Shown here one piece after another: positions 15,321-25,226 of a DNA stretch of 54,341 nucleotides (positions are counted from its first letter, which is position 1; every line of letters begins with the position of its first letter). Position numbers and translations under genes: made by a program. Location: NCBI GenBank assembly GCA_001683895.1, contig LXQJ01000009.1, positions 1-54,341 of the forward strand, given 5' to 3'. The notes under the pieces are model-generated. The model made no database searches and was not told the DNA's origin. It saw only the letters and a program-made list of their open reading frames with translations. The DNA comes from Luteimonas sp. ANT-B3E. Its GTDB lineage: Bacteria > Pseudomonadota > Gammaproteobacteria > Xanthomonadales > Xanthomonadaceae.

Positions 15321-16427
15321 TCAGCGGGCGTCGGGGCCGCAGTCCCGTGACGGCACGCAGACCGCGCACGCCGGGTCCGGGGCCAGGCGCGTTTCCCGGA
15401 AGCGCATGCCCAGCGCATTGAAGTGCAGCAGCCGCCCGATCAGCGGCGACCCGATGCGCAGCAGCAGCTTGATCGCCTCGGTGGCCTGCAGCAGGCCGAC
15501 GACGCCAGGCAGCATGCCGAGCACGCCGGCCTCGCTGCAGTTGGGCGCGGCATCGGCCGGCGGTGCCTCGGGGAACAGGCAGCGGTAGCACGGCGCCACG
15601 CCGGGCTGCCGGCCGGCGTCGAAGACGCTGACCTGGCCCTCGAACCGGTGCACCGCGCCGTACACCAGTGGTTTGCCGAGCCGCACGCAGGCGTCGTTGA
15701 GCAGGTAGCGGGTCGCGAAGTTGTCGGCGCCGTCGACGACCACGTCGATGCCCTCGAGCAGCCGGTCGACGTTGCCAGCATCGAGCCGCTCGCGCACCGG
15801 CTCGACCCGGGTCCGCGGATTGAGCGCGGACAGGCGGCTGTCGGCGGAGTCGACCTTGGGCATGCCGATGTCCGCATCGACGTGCAGGATCTGCCGCTGC
15901 AGGTTGCTCCGCTCGACGACGTCGTCGTCGACGATGCGGATGCGGCCGACGCCCGCCGCCGCCAGGTAGAACGCGACCGGCGAACCCAGGCCCCCTGCGC
16001 CCACGACCAGCATGCTCGCCGCCTCCAGCCGGCGCTGGCCGCGTGCGCCGATCTCCGGCAGGCGCAGGTGGCGCGCGTAGCGATCATGGAAGTCGTGGTC
16101 GACATCGGCCGCCGGGCGCGTCACCGGCAGCCCGTCGGAAATCCAGCGCACCGTCCCGCCCCGCACCGACACCACGCGCGTATATCCCAACCGCTGCAGC
16201 GTGGCCGCGGCCAGCAGCGAACGGCCGCCGCTCTGGCAGACCAGCATCAGCTCGGCGTCGCGATCGGAGAAATGGAACGCGGGGTCGTGCTCCAGCTCGG
16301 CGCGCGCGATGCCGCGCGCGCCTTCGGCCATCCCCGACGCGCGTTCGTCTTCGTCGCGGACATCGACCAGGGTGGCACCGCGTTGCTGACGGCGCTGCGC
16401 TTCCTGCGGCGTGATCTCGTTGGTCAT
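15321..16427 (-). CDS. moeB: MoeB/ThiF-type adenylyltransferase with N-terminal rhodanese domain
   Basis: A 368-residue fusion. Residues 1-105 are a rhodanese (sulfurtransferase) domain with active Cys64 in VCQSGGRS. Residues 115-355 are an E1-like adenylyltransferase with the ATP loop GAGGLG at 143-148, and zinc cysteine pairs in APCYRC and PACAVC. It should adenylate, and may sulfurate, the C-terminal Gly of a sulfur carrier such as MoaD or ThiS. Eukaryotic MOCS3/Uba4 have the opposite domain order. It sits 67 bases downstream of moeA, supporting a molybdenum cofactor role. A ThiF role cannot be excluded. Confidence 0.9.
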   Translation of the reverse strand: MTNEITPQEAQRRQQRGATLVDVRDEDERASGMAEGARGIARAELEHDPAFHFSDRDAELMLVCQSGGRSLLAAATLQRLGYTRVVSVRGGTVRWISDGLPVTRPAADVDHDFHDRYARHLRLPEIGARGQRRLEAASMLVVGAGGLGSPVAFYLAAAGVGRIRIVDDDVVERSNLQRQILHVDADIGMPKVDSADSRLSALNPRTRVEPVRERLDAGNVDRLLEGIDVVVDGADNFATRYLLNDACVRLGKPLVYGAVHRFEGQVSVFDAGRQPGVAPCYRCLFPEAPPADAAPNCSEAGVLGMLPGVVGLLQATEAIKLLLRIGSPLIGRLLHFNALGMRFRETRLAPDPACAVCVPSRDCGPDAR

Positions 16428-16494
16428 CGGCGGATTATCCGCGCATCGGCGGGCGCCACCACCTCGGGTGATTACGGGGTCGCGGCGCGTGGGC

Positions 16495-17748
16495 TCAATA
16501 AGGCAGCACGTCGACCACGTCGCCCAGCACCAGGTCGCGCGCGTCCTCCGGCAACACCAGCAGCGCATCGGAATCCGCCGCAGCGCGCATGCGGTGCGAA
16601 CCGTCGGCCGGGTTCGGCCAGGCCCACAGGCTGCCGTCATCGCGGCTGTCCAGCCGCCCGCGCAGGAACTCCACGCGGTCGTGGGTCTTGATCCACGGCG
16701 CCGCCAGGCGTGCGCGCAGGCGCGGTCGCGGCGACGACCTGCCCTGCATGCCGTCGAGCAGCAGCCGGCCCAGCGTCAGATAGGTCGCGAGCACCGACAC
16801 CGGGTTGCCCGGCAGGCACAGGAACACGGCATCGCCCAACCCAGCCTCGCCACCGCCGTCGGCCAGCAGCACCGGCATGCCGGGGCGCAGGCGCACGCGC
16901 CAGAAGTGCATGCGCCCTTCCCGCTGCAGCAGCGCGGGAACGTGGTCCTTCTCGCCTGCGGACACCGCGCCGCAGGTCAGCACGACATCGAAGGCGTGCC
17001 CCGCGTGTCGCAGTGCCGATGCCACCTGGCCGGGATCGTCGGGCAGCGTGGGCCATGCCACCGGCTCGAAGCCGTCGGCGCGCAGCAGGCCCGTAAGCTG
17101 CTCGCGGTTGCTGTTGTAGATGAGTCCGTCCGCCAGCGGAAGTCCGGGCTCGACGAGCTCGTCGCCGGTCGTGAAGACTGCCACCGTCGGTCGCCGCGAG
17201 ACGGCAACGTCCGCGTGCCCCTGTGCCGCGAGCAGCGCGATCCGCGACGGGGTCAGCACGTCGCCGCTGCGCAGCAGCGTGTCGCCGATGCAGGCGTCTT
17301 CGCCCCGGCGGCGCACGTGGCGGCCGGACGCGGGCCAGGCCGTGACGGTCACGGCGCCGCCCTCTTCCCGCGCGTTCTCCTTCATCACCACGGTGTCGGT
17401 GCCGTGCGGCAGCGGAGCACCGGTGGTGATGCGCACGCAGCTGCCCGCGTCGACCCGCAGCGGCTGCCGCGCACCCGCGAACTGCTCGCCCGCGAGCACG
17501 AGCCGCGTGCCGGGCTTGCCTTCGTCGAAGCTGTCGGCCACGAGATCGGAATGCCGCAGCGCGAACCCATCCATCGCCGCGTTGTCGAACGGCGGCTGGT
17601 CGAGGGTGGCGGCGACGTCGCCATCCAGCACCCGGCCATGCGCGCGCGCCAGCGTGACCCGCTCCACCGCGACACGGTTCGCACCGGCGACCCGCGCGAC
17701 TATCCCGCATGCCGCGGCAAACGCGATGCGCTGCGCGAAGCCGGTCAT
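16495..17748 (-). CDS. moeA: Molybdopterin molybdenumtransferase
   Basis: Inserts molybdate into adenylylated molybdopterin. The 417 residues show the MoeA motifs PPFDNAAMDGFA, ITTGAPLPHGTDTVV, the MoCF-binding TTGDELVEPG and CGAVSAGEKDHV region, and FCLPGNPVSVLATY. CGAVSAGE replaces the more usual GGVSxG(D/E), a mild variation. It starts at ATG 17748, overlapping the mobA stop by ATGA, which implies translational coupling. Operon order is mobA, moeA, moeB. Confidence 0.95.
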   Translation of the reverse strand: MTGFAQRIAFAAACGIVARVAGANRVAVERVTLARAHGRVLDGDVAATLDQPPFDNAAMDGFALRHSDLVADSFDEGKPGTRLVLAGEQFAGARQPLRVDAGSCVRITTGAPLPHGTDTVVMKENAREEGGAVTVTAWPASGRHVRRRGEDACIGDTLLRSGDVLTPSRIALLAAQGHADVAVSRRPTVAVFTTGDELVEPGLPLADGLIYNSNREQLTGLLRADGFEPVAWPTLPDDPGQVASALRHAGHAFDVVLTCGAVSAGEKDHVPALLQREGRMHFWRVRLRPGMPVLLADGGGEAGLGDAVFLCLPGNPVSVLATYLTLGRLLLDGMQGRSSPRPRLRARLAAPWIKTHDRVEFLRGRLDSRDDGSLWAWPNPADGSHRMRAAADSDALLVLPEDARDLVLGDVVDVLPY

Positions 17749-18332
17749 GGCCAGGCGATGCCCGCAGCGGCCAGGTCGGCGGGCGTATTGAGGTTGCCGA
17801 CGCCGATGCCGGGGATGGTGACGGCCTGCATGCCCATGCGCGCCTGCAGCGCATGCACGGCACGGTTGCGGCCGGCGATCGCGGCGCCTGCCGCATTGCG
17901 CAGCGCCGCCACCGGCCACAGCGCGACCAGCGGCTGCGCGCCATCGTCGTCATGCAGCCAGGCCCCGCCGGAGACGGCCGACAGCTGCTCCAGCAGCAAC
18001 TCCGGCACCCGCAACATGTCGACCGGCAGCGTCAGCAGCCACGGCGTGCGGCAGGCGTCGGCCAGCGCATCGAGGCCCGCCATGGGACCGACATCAGCCT
18101 CGCGGTCGTGGACCACGCGCAGGCCGTGTGCAAGATAGCGCTCCTGGTTGCGGTTGGCGCTGACGAGCACCGCGTCGAACGCCGCCGCCAGAGGCGCCGA
18201 CAGCGCGAGCACCAGAGGCTGCCCATCACGTTGGAGCCACGCCTTGTCGCGTCCGTCCAGCCGCGAGGCGCGACCGCCTGCCAGGATGCCGAGTGTGACC
18301 GAACGCGGCGAATCAATGGCGTGGGTGCTCAT
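17745..18332 (-). CDS. mobA: Molybdenum cofactor guanylyltransferase
   Basis: Transfers GMP from GTP to Mo-molybdopterin, giving MGD for DMSO-reductase-type enzymes. The 195 residues start with the nucleotidyltransferase signature LGILAGGRASRLDGRDKAWL and carry the metal-binding LPVDM, where Asp is expected. There are 19 bases between it and the der stop, and its own stop overlaps the moeA start. The presence of mobA implies bis-MGD enzymes elsewhere in the genome, since none is in the window. Confidence 0.93.
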   Translation of the reverse strand: MSTHAIDSPRSVTLGILAGGRASRLDGRDKAWLQRDGQPLVLALSAPLAAAFDAVLVSANRNQERYLAHGLRVVHDREADVGPMAGLDALADACRTPWLLTLPVDMLRVPELLLEQLSAVSGGAWLHDDDGAQPLVALWPVAALRNAAGAAIAGRNRAVHALQARMGMQAVTIPGIGVGNLNTPADLAAAGIAWP

Positions 18333-18351
18333 GGCGGGTGGCCCGGAGGAC

Positions 18352-19782
18352 CTACTTGCCGCGCTTGACGTGCCGGATCAGGCGCCGCTTCTTGGCCACC
18401 TGGCGCTCGCTGAGCACGTTCTTGTTGTCCTTATAGGGGTTTTCACCTTCCTTGAAGATGAAGCGCACCGGAGTGCCCACCAGCTTGAAACGCTTGCGGA
18501 AGAAGTTCTCAAGGTACCGGCGGTAGGTCTCGGTCAGCGTCCGAAGCCGGTTGCCGTGGACGACGAATGTCGGGGGATTGTCGCCGCCTGGATGCGCGAA
18601 GCGCAGCTTGGCGACGTGGCCGCGGACCACCGGCGGCGGATTGCTCTCGTAGGCGATCTCGAGCGCACGCGTGGTCTCGGCAGTGCTGAACTGGCGCGTC
18701 GTCGATGCGTGCGCGCGATGGATCGCCTTGAACAGCTCGCGCAGCCCGGACCCGTGCAGTGCGCTGATCCGCACCGCTTCCGCCCAAGTCACGAACGCCA
18801 GCTTGCGCGACAGCAGCGCCTCGGCCTGCGCGCGCTGGTAGGTGCCGACGTCGTCCCACTTGTTGACCGCCACCACCAGCGCGCGCCCGGCGTCGAGCAC
18901 CGCGCCGAGCACGCTCGCATCTTGCTCGGTAACGCCCTCGGTGGCGTCGAGCATGATCACCGCGACCTGGCACTGCTCGATCGCCTGCAGCGTCTTGATG
19001 ATGGAAAACGTCTCGACCGCCTGCTCCACGCGCGCCCTGCGGCGGATACCGGCGGTGTCGACCAGCCGGTACTTGCGGCCATCGCGCTCGAGGTCGACGG
19101 CGATGGCATCGCGGGTGGTGCCGGCGATCTCCGAGGCGATCATCCGCTCCTCGCCGAGGATGCGGTTGACCAGCGTCGACTTGCCGACATTGGGACGCCC
19201 GACGAACGCGATGCGGATCCGCTCGGGATCCTCGTCGAGCGGCTGGCCGTTGCGCGCCGCGGCTTCTTCCGCGGTGGGCAGCCGGGCCAGCACCTCCGCC
19301 AGCAGCTCATCGATGCCATGCCGGTGCGCCGACGACACCGCGAACACGTCGGCGAAGCCATAGCGCGAGAAGTCGTTGAGCGCCTCGCGGGCATCGAGGC
19401 CATCGGTCTTGTTGACCACCAGAAACGTCGGCCGCGCCGCCTTGCGCAGCCAGCGCAGGATGTCGTCGTCGAGCGCGGACGCCCCCTCGCGCCCATCGAC
19501 CACGAACAGCACGAGGTCTGCCTCCTCCGCCGCTGCGCGCGCCTGGCGCGCGGTCGCGCCTGCCAGCCCGCCGCTCTCGAGGTGGATGTTCTCGCCGGAA
19601 ATGCCGCCGGTATCCACCAGCACGAACGGGCGCTCGGGCTCGAGCCTGCAGACCCCGTAGTTGCGGTCGCGGGTCACGCCCGGCTCGTCGTGCACCAGCG
19701 CGTCACGCGTGCGCGTCAACGCGTTGAAGAGCGTCGACTTGCCGACGTTGGGACGACCTACCAGGGCAACCAGGGGCAACAT
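18352..19782 (-). CDS. der: Ribosome biogenesis GTPase Der (EngA)
   Basis: Essential double GTPase for 50S subunit assembly. The 476 residues have two G domains, with P-loops GRPNVGKST in each (near 9-17 and ~196), switch DTGG and DTAG motifs, NKTD and NKWD specificity motifs, and the C-terminal KH-like domain followed by a basic tail ([14 protein letters not shown]). It lies downstream of bamB, as in E. coli, and leads into mobA. Confidence 0.97.
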   Translation of the reverse strand: MLPLVALVGRPNVGKSTLFNALTRTRDALVHDEPGVTRDRNYGVCRLEPERPFVLVDTGGISGENIHLESGGLAGATARQARAAAEEADLVLFVVDGREGASALDDDILRWLRKAARPTFLVVNKTDGLDAREALNDFSRYGFADVFAVSSAHRHGIDELLAEVLARLPTAEEAAARNGQPLDEDPERIRIAFVGRPNVGKSTLVNRILGEERMIASEIAGTTRDAIAVDLERDGRKYRLVDTAGIRRRARVEQAVETFSIIKTLQAIEQCQVAVIMLDATEGVTEQDASVLGAVLDAGRALVVAVNKWDDVGTYQRAQAEALLSRKLAFVTWAEAVRISALHGSGLRELFKAIHRAHASTTRQFSTAETTRALEIAYESNPPPVVRGHVAKLRFAHPGGDNPPTFVVHGNRLRTLTETYRRYLENFFRKRFKLVGTPVRFIFKEGENPYKDNKNVLSERQVAKKRRLIRHVKRGK

Positions 19783-19880
19783 GCGGGGACGGCTTGAAGG
19801 GAGGTGGGATCCAGCGGAGATGCAAGGCGCCAGGCGGCAAGACTAGCCGGGGCGCCCGGTGCGACGCGCGGCGGTGATGC

Positions 19881-21077
19881 TCAGGGCGCCAGGCGCCACG
19901 CGCTGATGTCGCCATTGACGTTCTGCACCAGCAGGATGCCGTCAACGACGATGGGCGCTGCGCGCACGGCGGCACGTCCGGCGCGCTCGCGCGCGACGAA
20001 TTCGCCGTCCGACAGGCGCATCCAGTGCAGGTAGCCGGCAAAATCACCCACCACCGCGTAGTCGCCGTGGATCGCGGCGGAGCCCGGCCCGCGGCGCGCG
20101 AGTCCCGGCTGCTGCCAGTAGGCGGTGCCGCTGAGCTTGTCGAGGCCCCACACGGTTCCGTTGTTGTCAGCCACCACCAGGCGATCGGGAGCCAGACCGA
20201 CGCGGCCGGAGCCGCCGTTGTCGCTCGACCACAGCGTGCGGCCGCTGGGGCCCTCGATCGCGACCGTCCTGCCCTTGTAGCTGGAGGCGAAGAGCGTGGC
20301 GCCGTCCAGTACCGGGGTGCCGTCCACGTCGGCCATGCGGTCGAGGTCGGTGCGGCCATCCGGTGCGGCCACCACCTGTTCCCACAGCGGGCGGCCATCG
20401 GCGACGGCCAGCGCGGCGACCGTGCCGTCGTCATTGCCGACGAACACGAAGCCTGGCCCGAGCACCGGTGAATCGTTACCGCGTACGCTCAGCGGTGGAA
20501 GGTCGCGATTCCAGAACCACCGGCGCGCGCCGGTGGCGACGTCGAACGCGGTGACGCGTCCATCGTTGGAGCGCACGAAGACCATGCCCTGGCCAATCAC
20601 GGGCGCCGAGATCACTTCGTTGCCGACCTTCGCCGTCCAGCGCTCCGCGCCGGTGGCCGCGTCGAGGGCGACGATCTCGCCATCGAGACTGCCCGCGACC
20701 ACCAGGCCATCGCCGACGCCGGGGCCGCCCGCCAACCGCAGCCTGGAGTCATGCCGCCACAGCACGGCGCCGGTCTGCAGGTCGAAGGCGCGGACACCAC
20801 CGGCCACGGCGGCCGCGTAGACCCGGCCATCCGCCACCGCGGGACCCTGCCGCGCTCCCAGCCGAGCCTCGCCCTTGCCGGCGCTCGCGGTCCACAGGCG
20901 CGATACCTGCGCCCCCGGGGTGAACGCCACGAGCTCGGCGGGTTTGGTAGGCGCCCCGTCATCCTTGCTACCGAACCATCCGCGCACCGTCGTGCAGCCG
21001 GTTGCCGCGCCAAGCAGCACCAGGACGACGGCGAGTCGGGCGGGGCGGAACAAGCGCGCGGTTATCAGGGGGGACAT
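19881..21077 (-). CDS. bamB: Outer-membrane assembly lipoprotein BamB
   Basis: Beta-propeller lipoprotein of the BAM complex that inserts outer-membrane proteins. The 398 residues begin with a signal peptide ending AATGC, with lipidated Cys28. The lipobox has Ala instead of Leu at -3. The body is made of PQQ-like blades with repeated DAATGAERW and DLQTGAVLW-type turns. I chose ATG 21077; TTG 21083 in frame overlaps the yfgM stop. It starts 2 bases after yfgM and precedes der, the conserved order. Confidence 0.93.
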   Translation of the reverse strand: MSPLITARLFRPARLAVVLVLLGAATGCTTVRGWFGSKDDGAPTKPAELVAFTPGAQVSRLWTASAGKGEARLGARQGPAVADGRVYAAAVAGGVRAFDLQTGAVLWRHDSRLRLAGGPGVGDGLVVAGSLDGEIVALDAATGAERWTAKVGNEVISAPVIGQGMVFVRSNDGRVTAFDVATGARRWFWNRDLPPLSVRGNDSPVLGPGFVFVGNDDGTVAALAVADGRPLWEQVVAAPDGRTDLDRMADVDGTPVLDGATLFASSYKGRTVAIEGPSGRTLWSSDNGGSGRVGLAPDRLVVADNNGTVWGLDKLSGTAYWQQPGLARRGPGSAAIHGDYAVVGDFAGYLHWMRLSDGEFVARERAGRAAVRAAPIVVDGILLVQNVNGDISAWRLAP

Positions 21078-21079
21078 GA

Positions 21080-21712
21080 TCAATTGAGTACCTCAGTGCT
21101 TGGCGGCTTGCCGCCGGCATCGGTGAGTTTGATTTCAAGCAGTCGGCGCTGTGGCGCCGCAAGGTCCAGGCGCGCCAATGCGTCGGCATAGGCGCCGCGC
21201 GCGGCAACAGCTTCGCCCAGCGCAGCGAACGCGTCTCCACGCGCCTCGAGCGCGACCGGATCCGTGGCCCCGTCCAGCAGCGAGACAGCTTCCTGCCCCT
21301 TACCGGCATCGGTCAGCAGGCGCGCAAGGCGCTGGTCGACGACCTGCCGCAGCGCAGCGTCTGCAACCGATACCTGGCGCAGGGTCGCGATAGCCGCGTC
21401 GCGCTCACCGGCCTCCAGCTGCGCCTTGGCGAGGTCCAATGCGGCCAACGCAGCAAGGGTGCCGGTGCGCAGCGCCGCGGCCTGAGTCGCGGCCCGCTCG
21501 ACGTCACCTGCCGCAAGGGTCCGCTGAATCTCGGCGTAGCTGTCGCTGGCCGCGGCGCGCTGCCCCTGCTGGTGCGACTGCCAATAGCGCCAGCCACCGA
21601 TCAGCGCCAGGCCGAGCGCGACGCCGCCGATCAGCCCGAGTGCATTGCGGCGCAGCCAGTCGCGGACGCGCTCGCCCTGCTCATGTTCGTCCAGCAGCTC
21701 GTCTATCGCCAT
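21080..21712 (-). CDS. yfgM: YfgM-family periplasmic chaperone/TPR protein
   Basis: A 210-residue single-pass inner-membrane protein. It has an acidic cytoplasmic start (MAIDELLDEHEQGERVRDWLRRN), a membrane helix at about 24-43 (ALGLIGGVALGLALIGGW), then a periplasmic helical TPR-like domain. E. coli YfgM associates with the SecYEG-PpiD machinery and passes clients to periplasmic chaperones. The ATG is immediately followed by the conserved start, and the stop lies 2 bases before bamB. Confidence 0.9.
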   Translation of the reverse strand: MAIDELLDEHEQGERVRDWLRRNALGLIGGVALGLALIGGWRYWQSHQQGQRAAASDSYAEIQRTLAAGDVERAATQAAALRTGTLAALAALDLAKAQLEAGERDAAIATLRQVSVADAALRQVVDQRLARLLTDAGKGQEAVSLLDGATDPVALEARGDAFAALGEAVAARGAYADALARLDLAAPQRRLLEIKLTDAGGKPPSTEVLN

Positions 21713-21839
21713 GTGTCGATTGCCATGCAGTTGCGGGTCCGGGCCATGCCGGTCCTGTCATGTTGGGAATTGATCGACCCCGGACGGCATACCGGGTTCC
21801 CGGCGCTGCCGGCCCAGGGTGGCCAGGCCGCCGCCGCGG

Positions 21840-22640
21840 TCAGCGCGCAGGCGCCGAGGGCGAGCCGTCGGAGGATACCGCAAAGCGCGCGACATTGGCT
21901 CGCAGGAATGGTGTCAGGTCCTGCACCTGGCCACGGTAACGCACCTCGACCGCCGCGCCGTTGCCCAACACCAGCCGACCCACCTCGCCAGCGGCATAGG
22001 CGCGCCTGTCGCCTGCGCGGAGCAGCGACTCTTCCAGCATGCGACCGTCTGGCGCGACCACCTGCACCCAGGCATCCTCGCGCAGCAGCAGCGACAGCGC
22101 CGGTGCCTCCTGCCGCTGGGTCACGGGTGCCATCGACGCGACTACGACCGGCTCCCGCCTCGCCGCCGCCGGCACCGGGCCGCTGCTGGCGGCGCCCGGC
22201 GGCACGTCGAGTGCGATCGCGTCGTGCTCCTGGATGCCAAGGTGTGGGCGCGTGGCCAGCCAGACCGGCACCGCGATCGCCGCGGTGATCACCACGTAGA
22301 CCATCCGCCGCGCCACCTGTTCGGCCAGTCTCTGCATCGGTGGTACGAAGCTCCGCGGCTCCAGCCGGGCGGGCTCGATCGGCGCCACGCCCTGGGTGAA
22401 TCCCATCAGATCGACGGGTACGCCCACCAAGCGCGCGTAGCTGCGCAGCTGGCCGCGCACGAAGACCGTGGCGCCGAGCCGCGTCCAGTCCTCGGCCTCG
22501 AGCGACTCCACGACGCGGGCCGACATCTTCAGCCGCGTAGCCACGTCCTCTACACCCAGGCCAGCCGCCAGCCGGGCCTGCCTGAGGCGCTCGCCGAAGC
22601 CGTGGTCGATGTCGGTACGGGCGCGCGGATGCGAGATCAT
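21840..22640 (-). CDS. rodZ: RodZ-like helix-turn-helix membrane protein
   Basis: A 266-residue protein. It has an N-terminal Cro/XRE-type HTH (about 15-75, RLRQARLAAGLGVEDVATRL), a membrane helix at 113-129, a linker, and a periplasmic beta domain (DUF4115-like, LREDAWVQVVAPDGR, LGNGAAVEVRYRG). RodZ links the MreB cytoskeleton to the envelope and sets cell shape. It is shorter than E. coli RodZ (337 residues). It overlaps the pilW stop by ATGA. No ispG or hisS follows, unlike E. coli. Confidence 0.87.
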   Translation of the reverse strand: MISHPRARTDIDHGFGERLRQARLAAGLGVEDVATRLKMSARVVESLEAEDWTRLGATVFVRGQLRSYARLVGVPVDLMGFTQGVAPIEPARLEPRSFVPPMQRLAEQVARRMVYVVITAAIAVPVWLATRPHLGIQEHDAIALDVPPGAASSGPVPAAARREPVVVASMAPVTQRQEAPALSLLLREDAWVQVVAPDGRMLEESLLRAGDRRAYAAGEVGRLVLGNGAAVEVRYRGQVQDLTPFLRANVARFAVSSDGSPSAPAR

Positions 22641-23455
22641 GGCTGGACAGGGGTCCCCGGTTGGACGGTGGAAGCCTGCGGAAACTCTGCCCGCAGGCGT
22701 TGAACATAGCGCGCGGCAGCCGCGGTGTCGCCAAGCGCCTGCTCGATCCGTGATGCCATCTGCAAGCTGGCAGGCGTCGCGGGAGCCGCGGAGAGCCGGC
22801 GCTCAGAGAACGCACGCGCCTCCATCAGCTTCTGCTGCCGGAACTGCTCAGCCGCCATCGCCCCCAGGGCGACGTCATCGTCGGGGTCGATCGACAGCGC
22901 TGCTCGCAGATCGCGTTCGACCCTGCCGAACTGGCCAGCCTGCGCCGCGCAGGCGCCGACATTGGCGAGCGCCGACGACGGCTGGGCATAGGTCCGGTCC
23001 GCCAGCGCGCGGTCGAACCATGCCAGTGACTCGGCGGCGCGATCGCTGCCGCACAGCCAGGCGCCGTAATTGTTGGCCATGGCCCCATCATTGGGTGCGA
23101 GCGCGGCCGCACGCGCGAAGTGCTTCCCCGCCTCCGCCGACCGGCTGTTGCGGTCAGCCACGACCGCCAGGATCGTATGTGCGGTTGTCGACTCCCGATC
23201 GAGCTTCAGCGCCGCCTCCGCGAGTTTCCGGGCCTCGGCCAGATCGCCGGCCCTCAAGCTTTGTTCAGCGCGCGCCTCGAGGCTGGCAGCAGTCGCCGCC
23301 GGACGCCGCCGTGATTCGTCGCGGAAAGTGTATTCGGGCGCAACCCGTTCCGAGCTGCCGCGCTTCGTGTTCGGCTTCACAAACGTCAGTCGCGAGCATG
23401 CGCCGCACAGTACGGCTACCGCGATCGCGAGAGCCATCGTCTCACGCAGCCGCAT
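22637..23455 (-). CDS. pilW: Type IV pilus biogenesis/stability lipoprotein PilW (PilF)
   Basis: An outer-membrane TPR lipoprotein that assembles the PilQ secretin. The 272 residues start with a lipoprotein signal ending LCGAC (Cys20). TPR repeats follow at about 55-240 ([37 protein letters not shown]). It overlaps rlmN by 14 bases and rodZ by 4, so the rlmN-pilW-rodZ block is translationally linked. This order is typical of xanthomonads and pseudomonads. Confidence 0.92.
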   Translation of the reverse strand: MRLRETMALAIAVAVLCGACSRLTFVKPNTKRGSSERVAPEYTFRDESRRRPAATAASLEARAEQSLRAGDLAEARKLAEAALKLDRESTTAHTILAVVADRNSRSAEAGKHFARAAALAPNDGAMANNYGAWLCGSDRAAESLAWFDRALADRTYAQPSSALANVGACAAQAGQFGRVERDLRAALSIDPDDDVALGAMAAEQFRQQKLMEARAFSERRLSAAPATPASLQMASRIEQALGDTAAAARYVQRLRAEFPQASTVQPGTPVQP

Positions 23456-24617
23456 CGACGCCCTCCCCGTTCAGGCCCTGCCGCGCCAGCTCCTTGCGAA
23501 ATTCCGCCTGGCGGCGGGTGCGGTCGACGACCTGGCCCTTGAGCTGGCCACAGGCCGCGTCGATGTCGTCGCCGCGCGTCCGCCGGACCATCGTCAGCAC
23601 CTTCGCGTCGAGGAGGATCTTCTGGAAGGCGCGGATCTCGTCGTCGCCCGAGCGCTCAAAGCGCGTGCCCGGGAACGGATTGAACGGGATCAGGTTGACC
23701 TTGGCGGCATCGTTCATCTGCACCGCCCGATCAAACTGCCGCATCAGTCGGGCCAGCTCACGCGCGTGTTCGGGCTGGTCGTTGACGCCCTTCATCAGCG
23801 TGTATTCGAACGTGATCGACGCCCGGGGCTTGCGCAGCACGTAGCGCTCGCAGGCCGCCATTAGCTCGGCGATCGGGTACTTCTTGTTGAGCGGCACCAG
23901 CTCGGTCCGCAGGGGGTCGTTGGCTGCATGCAGCGAGACCGCCAGCGATACGTCGCTGTCCTCGCCGAGACGGTCGATCATCGGCACCATGCCGGCGGTC
24001 GACAGCGTGACGCGCTTGTTGGCCAGTCCGTAGCCGAGGTCGTCGCGCATCACGCTCATCGCGCGGACGACGTTGTCGTAGTTCATCAGCGGCTCTCCCA
24101 TCCCCATCATCACCACGTTGGTCAGCTTGCGCTGCCGGTGGGGGACATTGCCCAGGTGCCGGGCCGCAACCCACACCTGGCCGATGATCTCGGCGGTGCT
24201 GAGGTTGCGGTTGAAACCCTGGGTCGCCGTGGAGCAGAACTGGCAGTTCAGCGCGCAGCCGACCTGTGAAGACACGCACAACGTGCCGCGGCTTTTGTCG
24301 GGGATGAACACCGCCTCGATCGCGTTGCGGCCGTCCATGCCGAGCAGCCACTTGTGCGTGCCGTCCGTGGACGGCCTCTCGAACTGCACGACAGGTACGC
24401 ACACTTCCGCGTGCTGTTGCAGTTTGGCCCGCAGCGCCTTGCCGAGATCCGTCATGTCGTCGAAGTCGGTGACGTGGCGATGATGGATCCACTTCATCAC
24501 CTGGTGCGCGCGGTAGCGCTTCTCACCGAGGGTATCGGCGAAGAAATCCTCCAGCCCGACGCGGTCGAGCTCGAGCAGGTTCTGCAGTTTGGCGGTCGCG
24601 GTGCTCACATCGCTCAA
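23442..24617 (-). CDS. rlmN: 23S rRNA A2503 / tRNA A37 C2-methyltransferase RlmN
   Basis: Radical SAM enzyme that methylates A2503 of 23S rRNA and A37 of some tRNAs. The 391 residues show the 4Fe-4S motif GCALNCQFC (Cys121, 125, 128), Cys114 and Cys356 as the methyl-carrying/resolving cysteines, [10 protein letters not shown] and [10 protein letters not shown]. The start is TTG 24617, overlapping the ndk stop (TTGA). GTG 24608 is an equally possible start; neither has a clear Shine-Dalgarno. Confidence 0.95.
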   Translation of the reverse strand: MSDVSTATAKLQNLLELDRVGLEDFFADTLGEKRYRAHQVMKWIHHRHVTDFDDMTDLGKALRAKLQQHAEVCVPVVQFERPSTDGTHKWLLGMDGRNAIEAVFIPDKSRGTLCVSSQVGCALNCQFCSTATQGFNRNLSTAEIIGQVWVAARHLGNVPHRQRKLTNVVMMGMGEPLMNYDNVVRAMSVMRDDLGYGLANKRVTLSTAGMVPMIDRLGEDSDVSLAVSLHAANDPLRTELVPLNKKYPIAELMAACERYVLRKPRASITFEYTLMKGVNDQPEHARELARLMRQFDRAVQMNDAAKVNLIPFNPFPGTRFERSGDDEIRAFQKILLDAKVLTMVRRTRGDDIDAACGQLKGQVVDRTRRQAEFRKELARQGLNGEGVDAAA

Positions 24618-25039
24618 CGGGAGTAGACGTCCGTCGCGGGAAAGAAATACGCGATCTCGGTGGCCGCGGTGTCGGCGGCGTCGGAGCCGTGCGCGGCGTT
24701 GGCGTCGATCGAGTCTGCGAAGTCGGCGCGGATGGTGCCGGCGTCGGCGTCCTTCGGGTTGGTCGCACCCATCAGCTCGCGGTTGCGCAGCACCGCGCCC
24801 TCGCCCTCCAGGACCTGGATCATCACCGGGCCTGACGCCATGAACTCGACCAGCGCCGAGAAGAACGGACGCTCGCGGTGAACGGCGTAGAAGCCCTCGG
24901 CCTCGGCGCGCGACAGGTGCTTCATGCGCGCAGCAACGACCTTGAGTCCGGCTTTCTCGAAGCGTGAATAGATATCACCGACCACGTTCTTGGCGACGGC
25001 GTCGGGCTTGATGATCGAAAGGGTGCGCTCCAGCGCCAT
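24614..25039 (-). CDS. ndk: Nucleoside diphosphate kinase
   Basis: Balances NTP pools by gamma-phosphate transfer via a phosphohistidine. The 141 residues show [15 protein letters not shown], the ligand loop and the active-site stretch NAAHGSD with His117, then [10 protein letters not shown]. The start at ATG 25039 has GGAGATTTCCC upstream. A terminator-like hairpin lies about 56-83 bases upstream of the start codon. First gene of ndk-rlmN-pilW-rodZ. Confidence 0.97.
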   Translation of the reverse strand: MALERTLSIIKPDAVAKNVVGDIYSRFEKAGLKVVAARMKHLSRAEAEGFYAVHRERPFFSALVEFMASGPVMIQVLEGEGAVLRNRELMGATNPKDADAGTIRADFADSIDANAAHGSDAADTAATEIAYFFPATDVYSR

Positions 25040-25094
25040 GGGAAATCTCCGGTTTGGCGGGCCCACGAGCATTCGCAGGCCCAGACACTAACAT

Positions 25095-25122
25095 GGAAAA
25101 ACCCACGGCGGGGCGCGGGTTT
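25095..25122 (-). terminator. Terminator-like hairpin in the ndk upstream region
   Basis: Read leftward: AAACCCGCG, a 6-base loop, then CGTGGGTTT followed by TTCC. The stem has one mismatch and the end is T-rich. There is no leftward gene upstream for it to terminate, so it is either an attenuator in an ndk leader or sits upstream of the real start site. Confidence 0.45.
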
Positions 25123-25226
25123 AGCCGATATGGCTCGCGTAATTCTACCGGATTGGCGACGCGCTCTGCACGTCCCTGCGCGTCGGTTTACCGGGTTTGA
25201 CCCGGTGCCCGGGGGCGCCTATTCTC

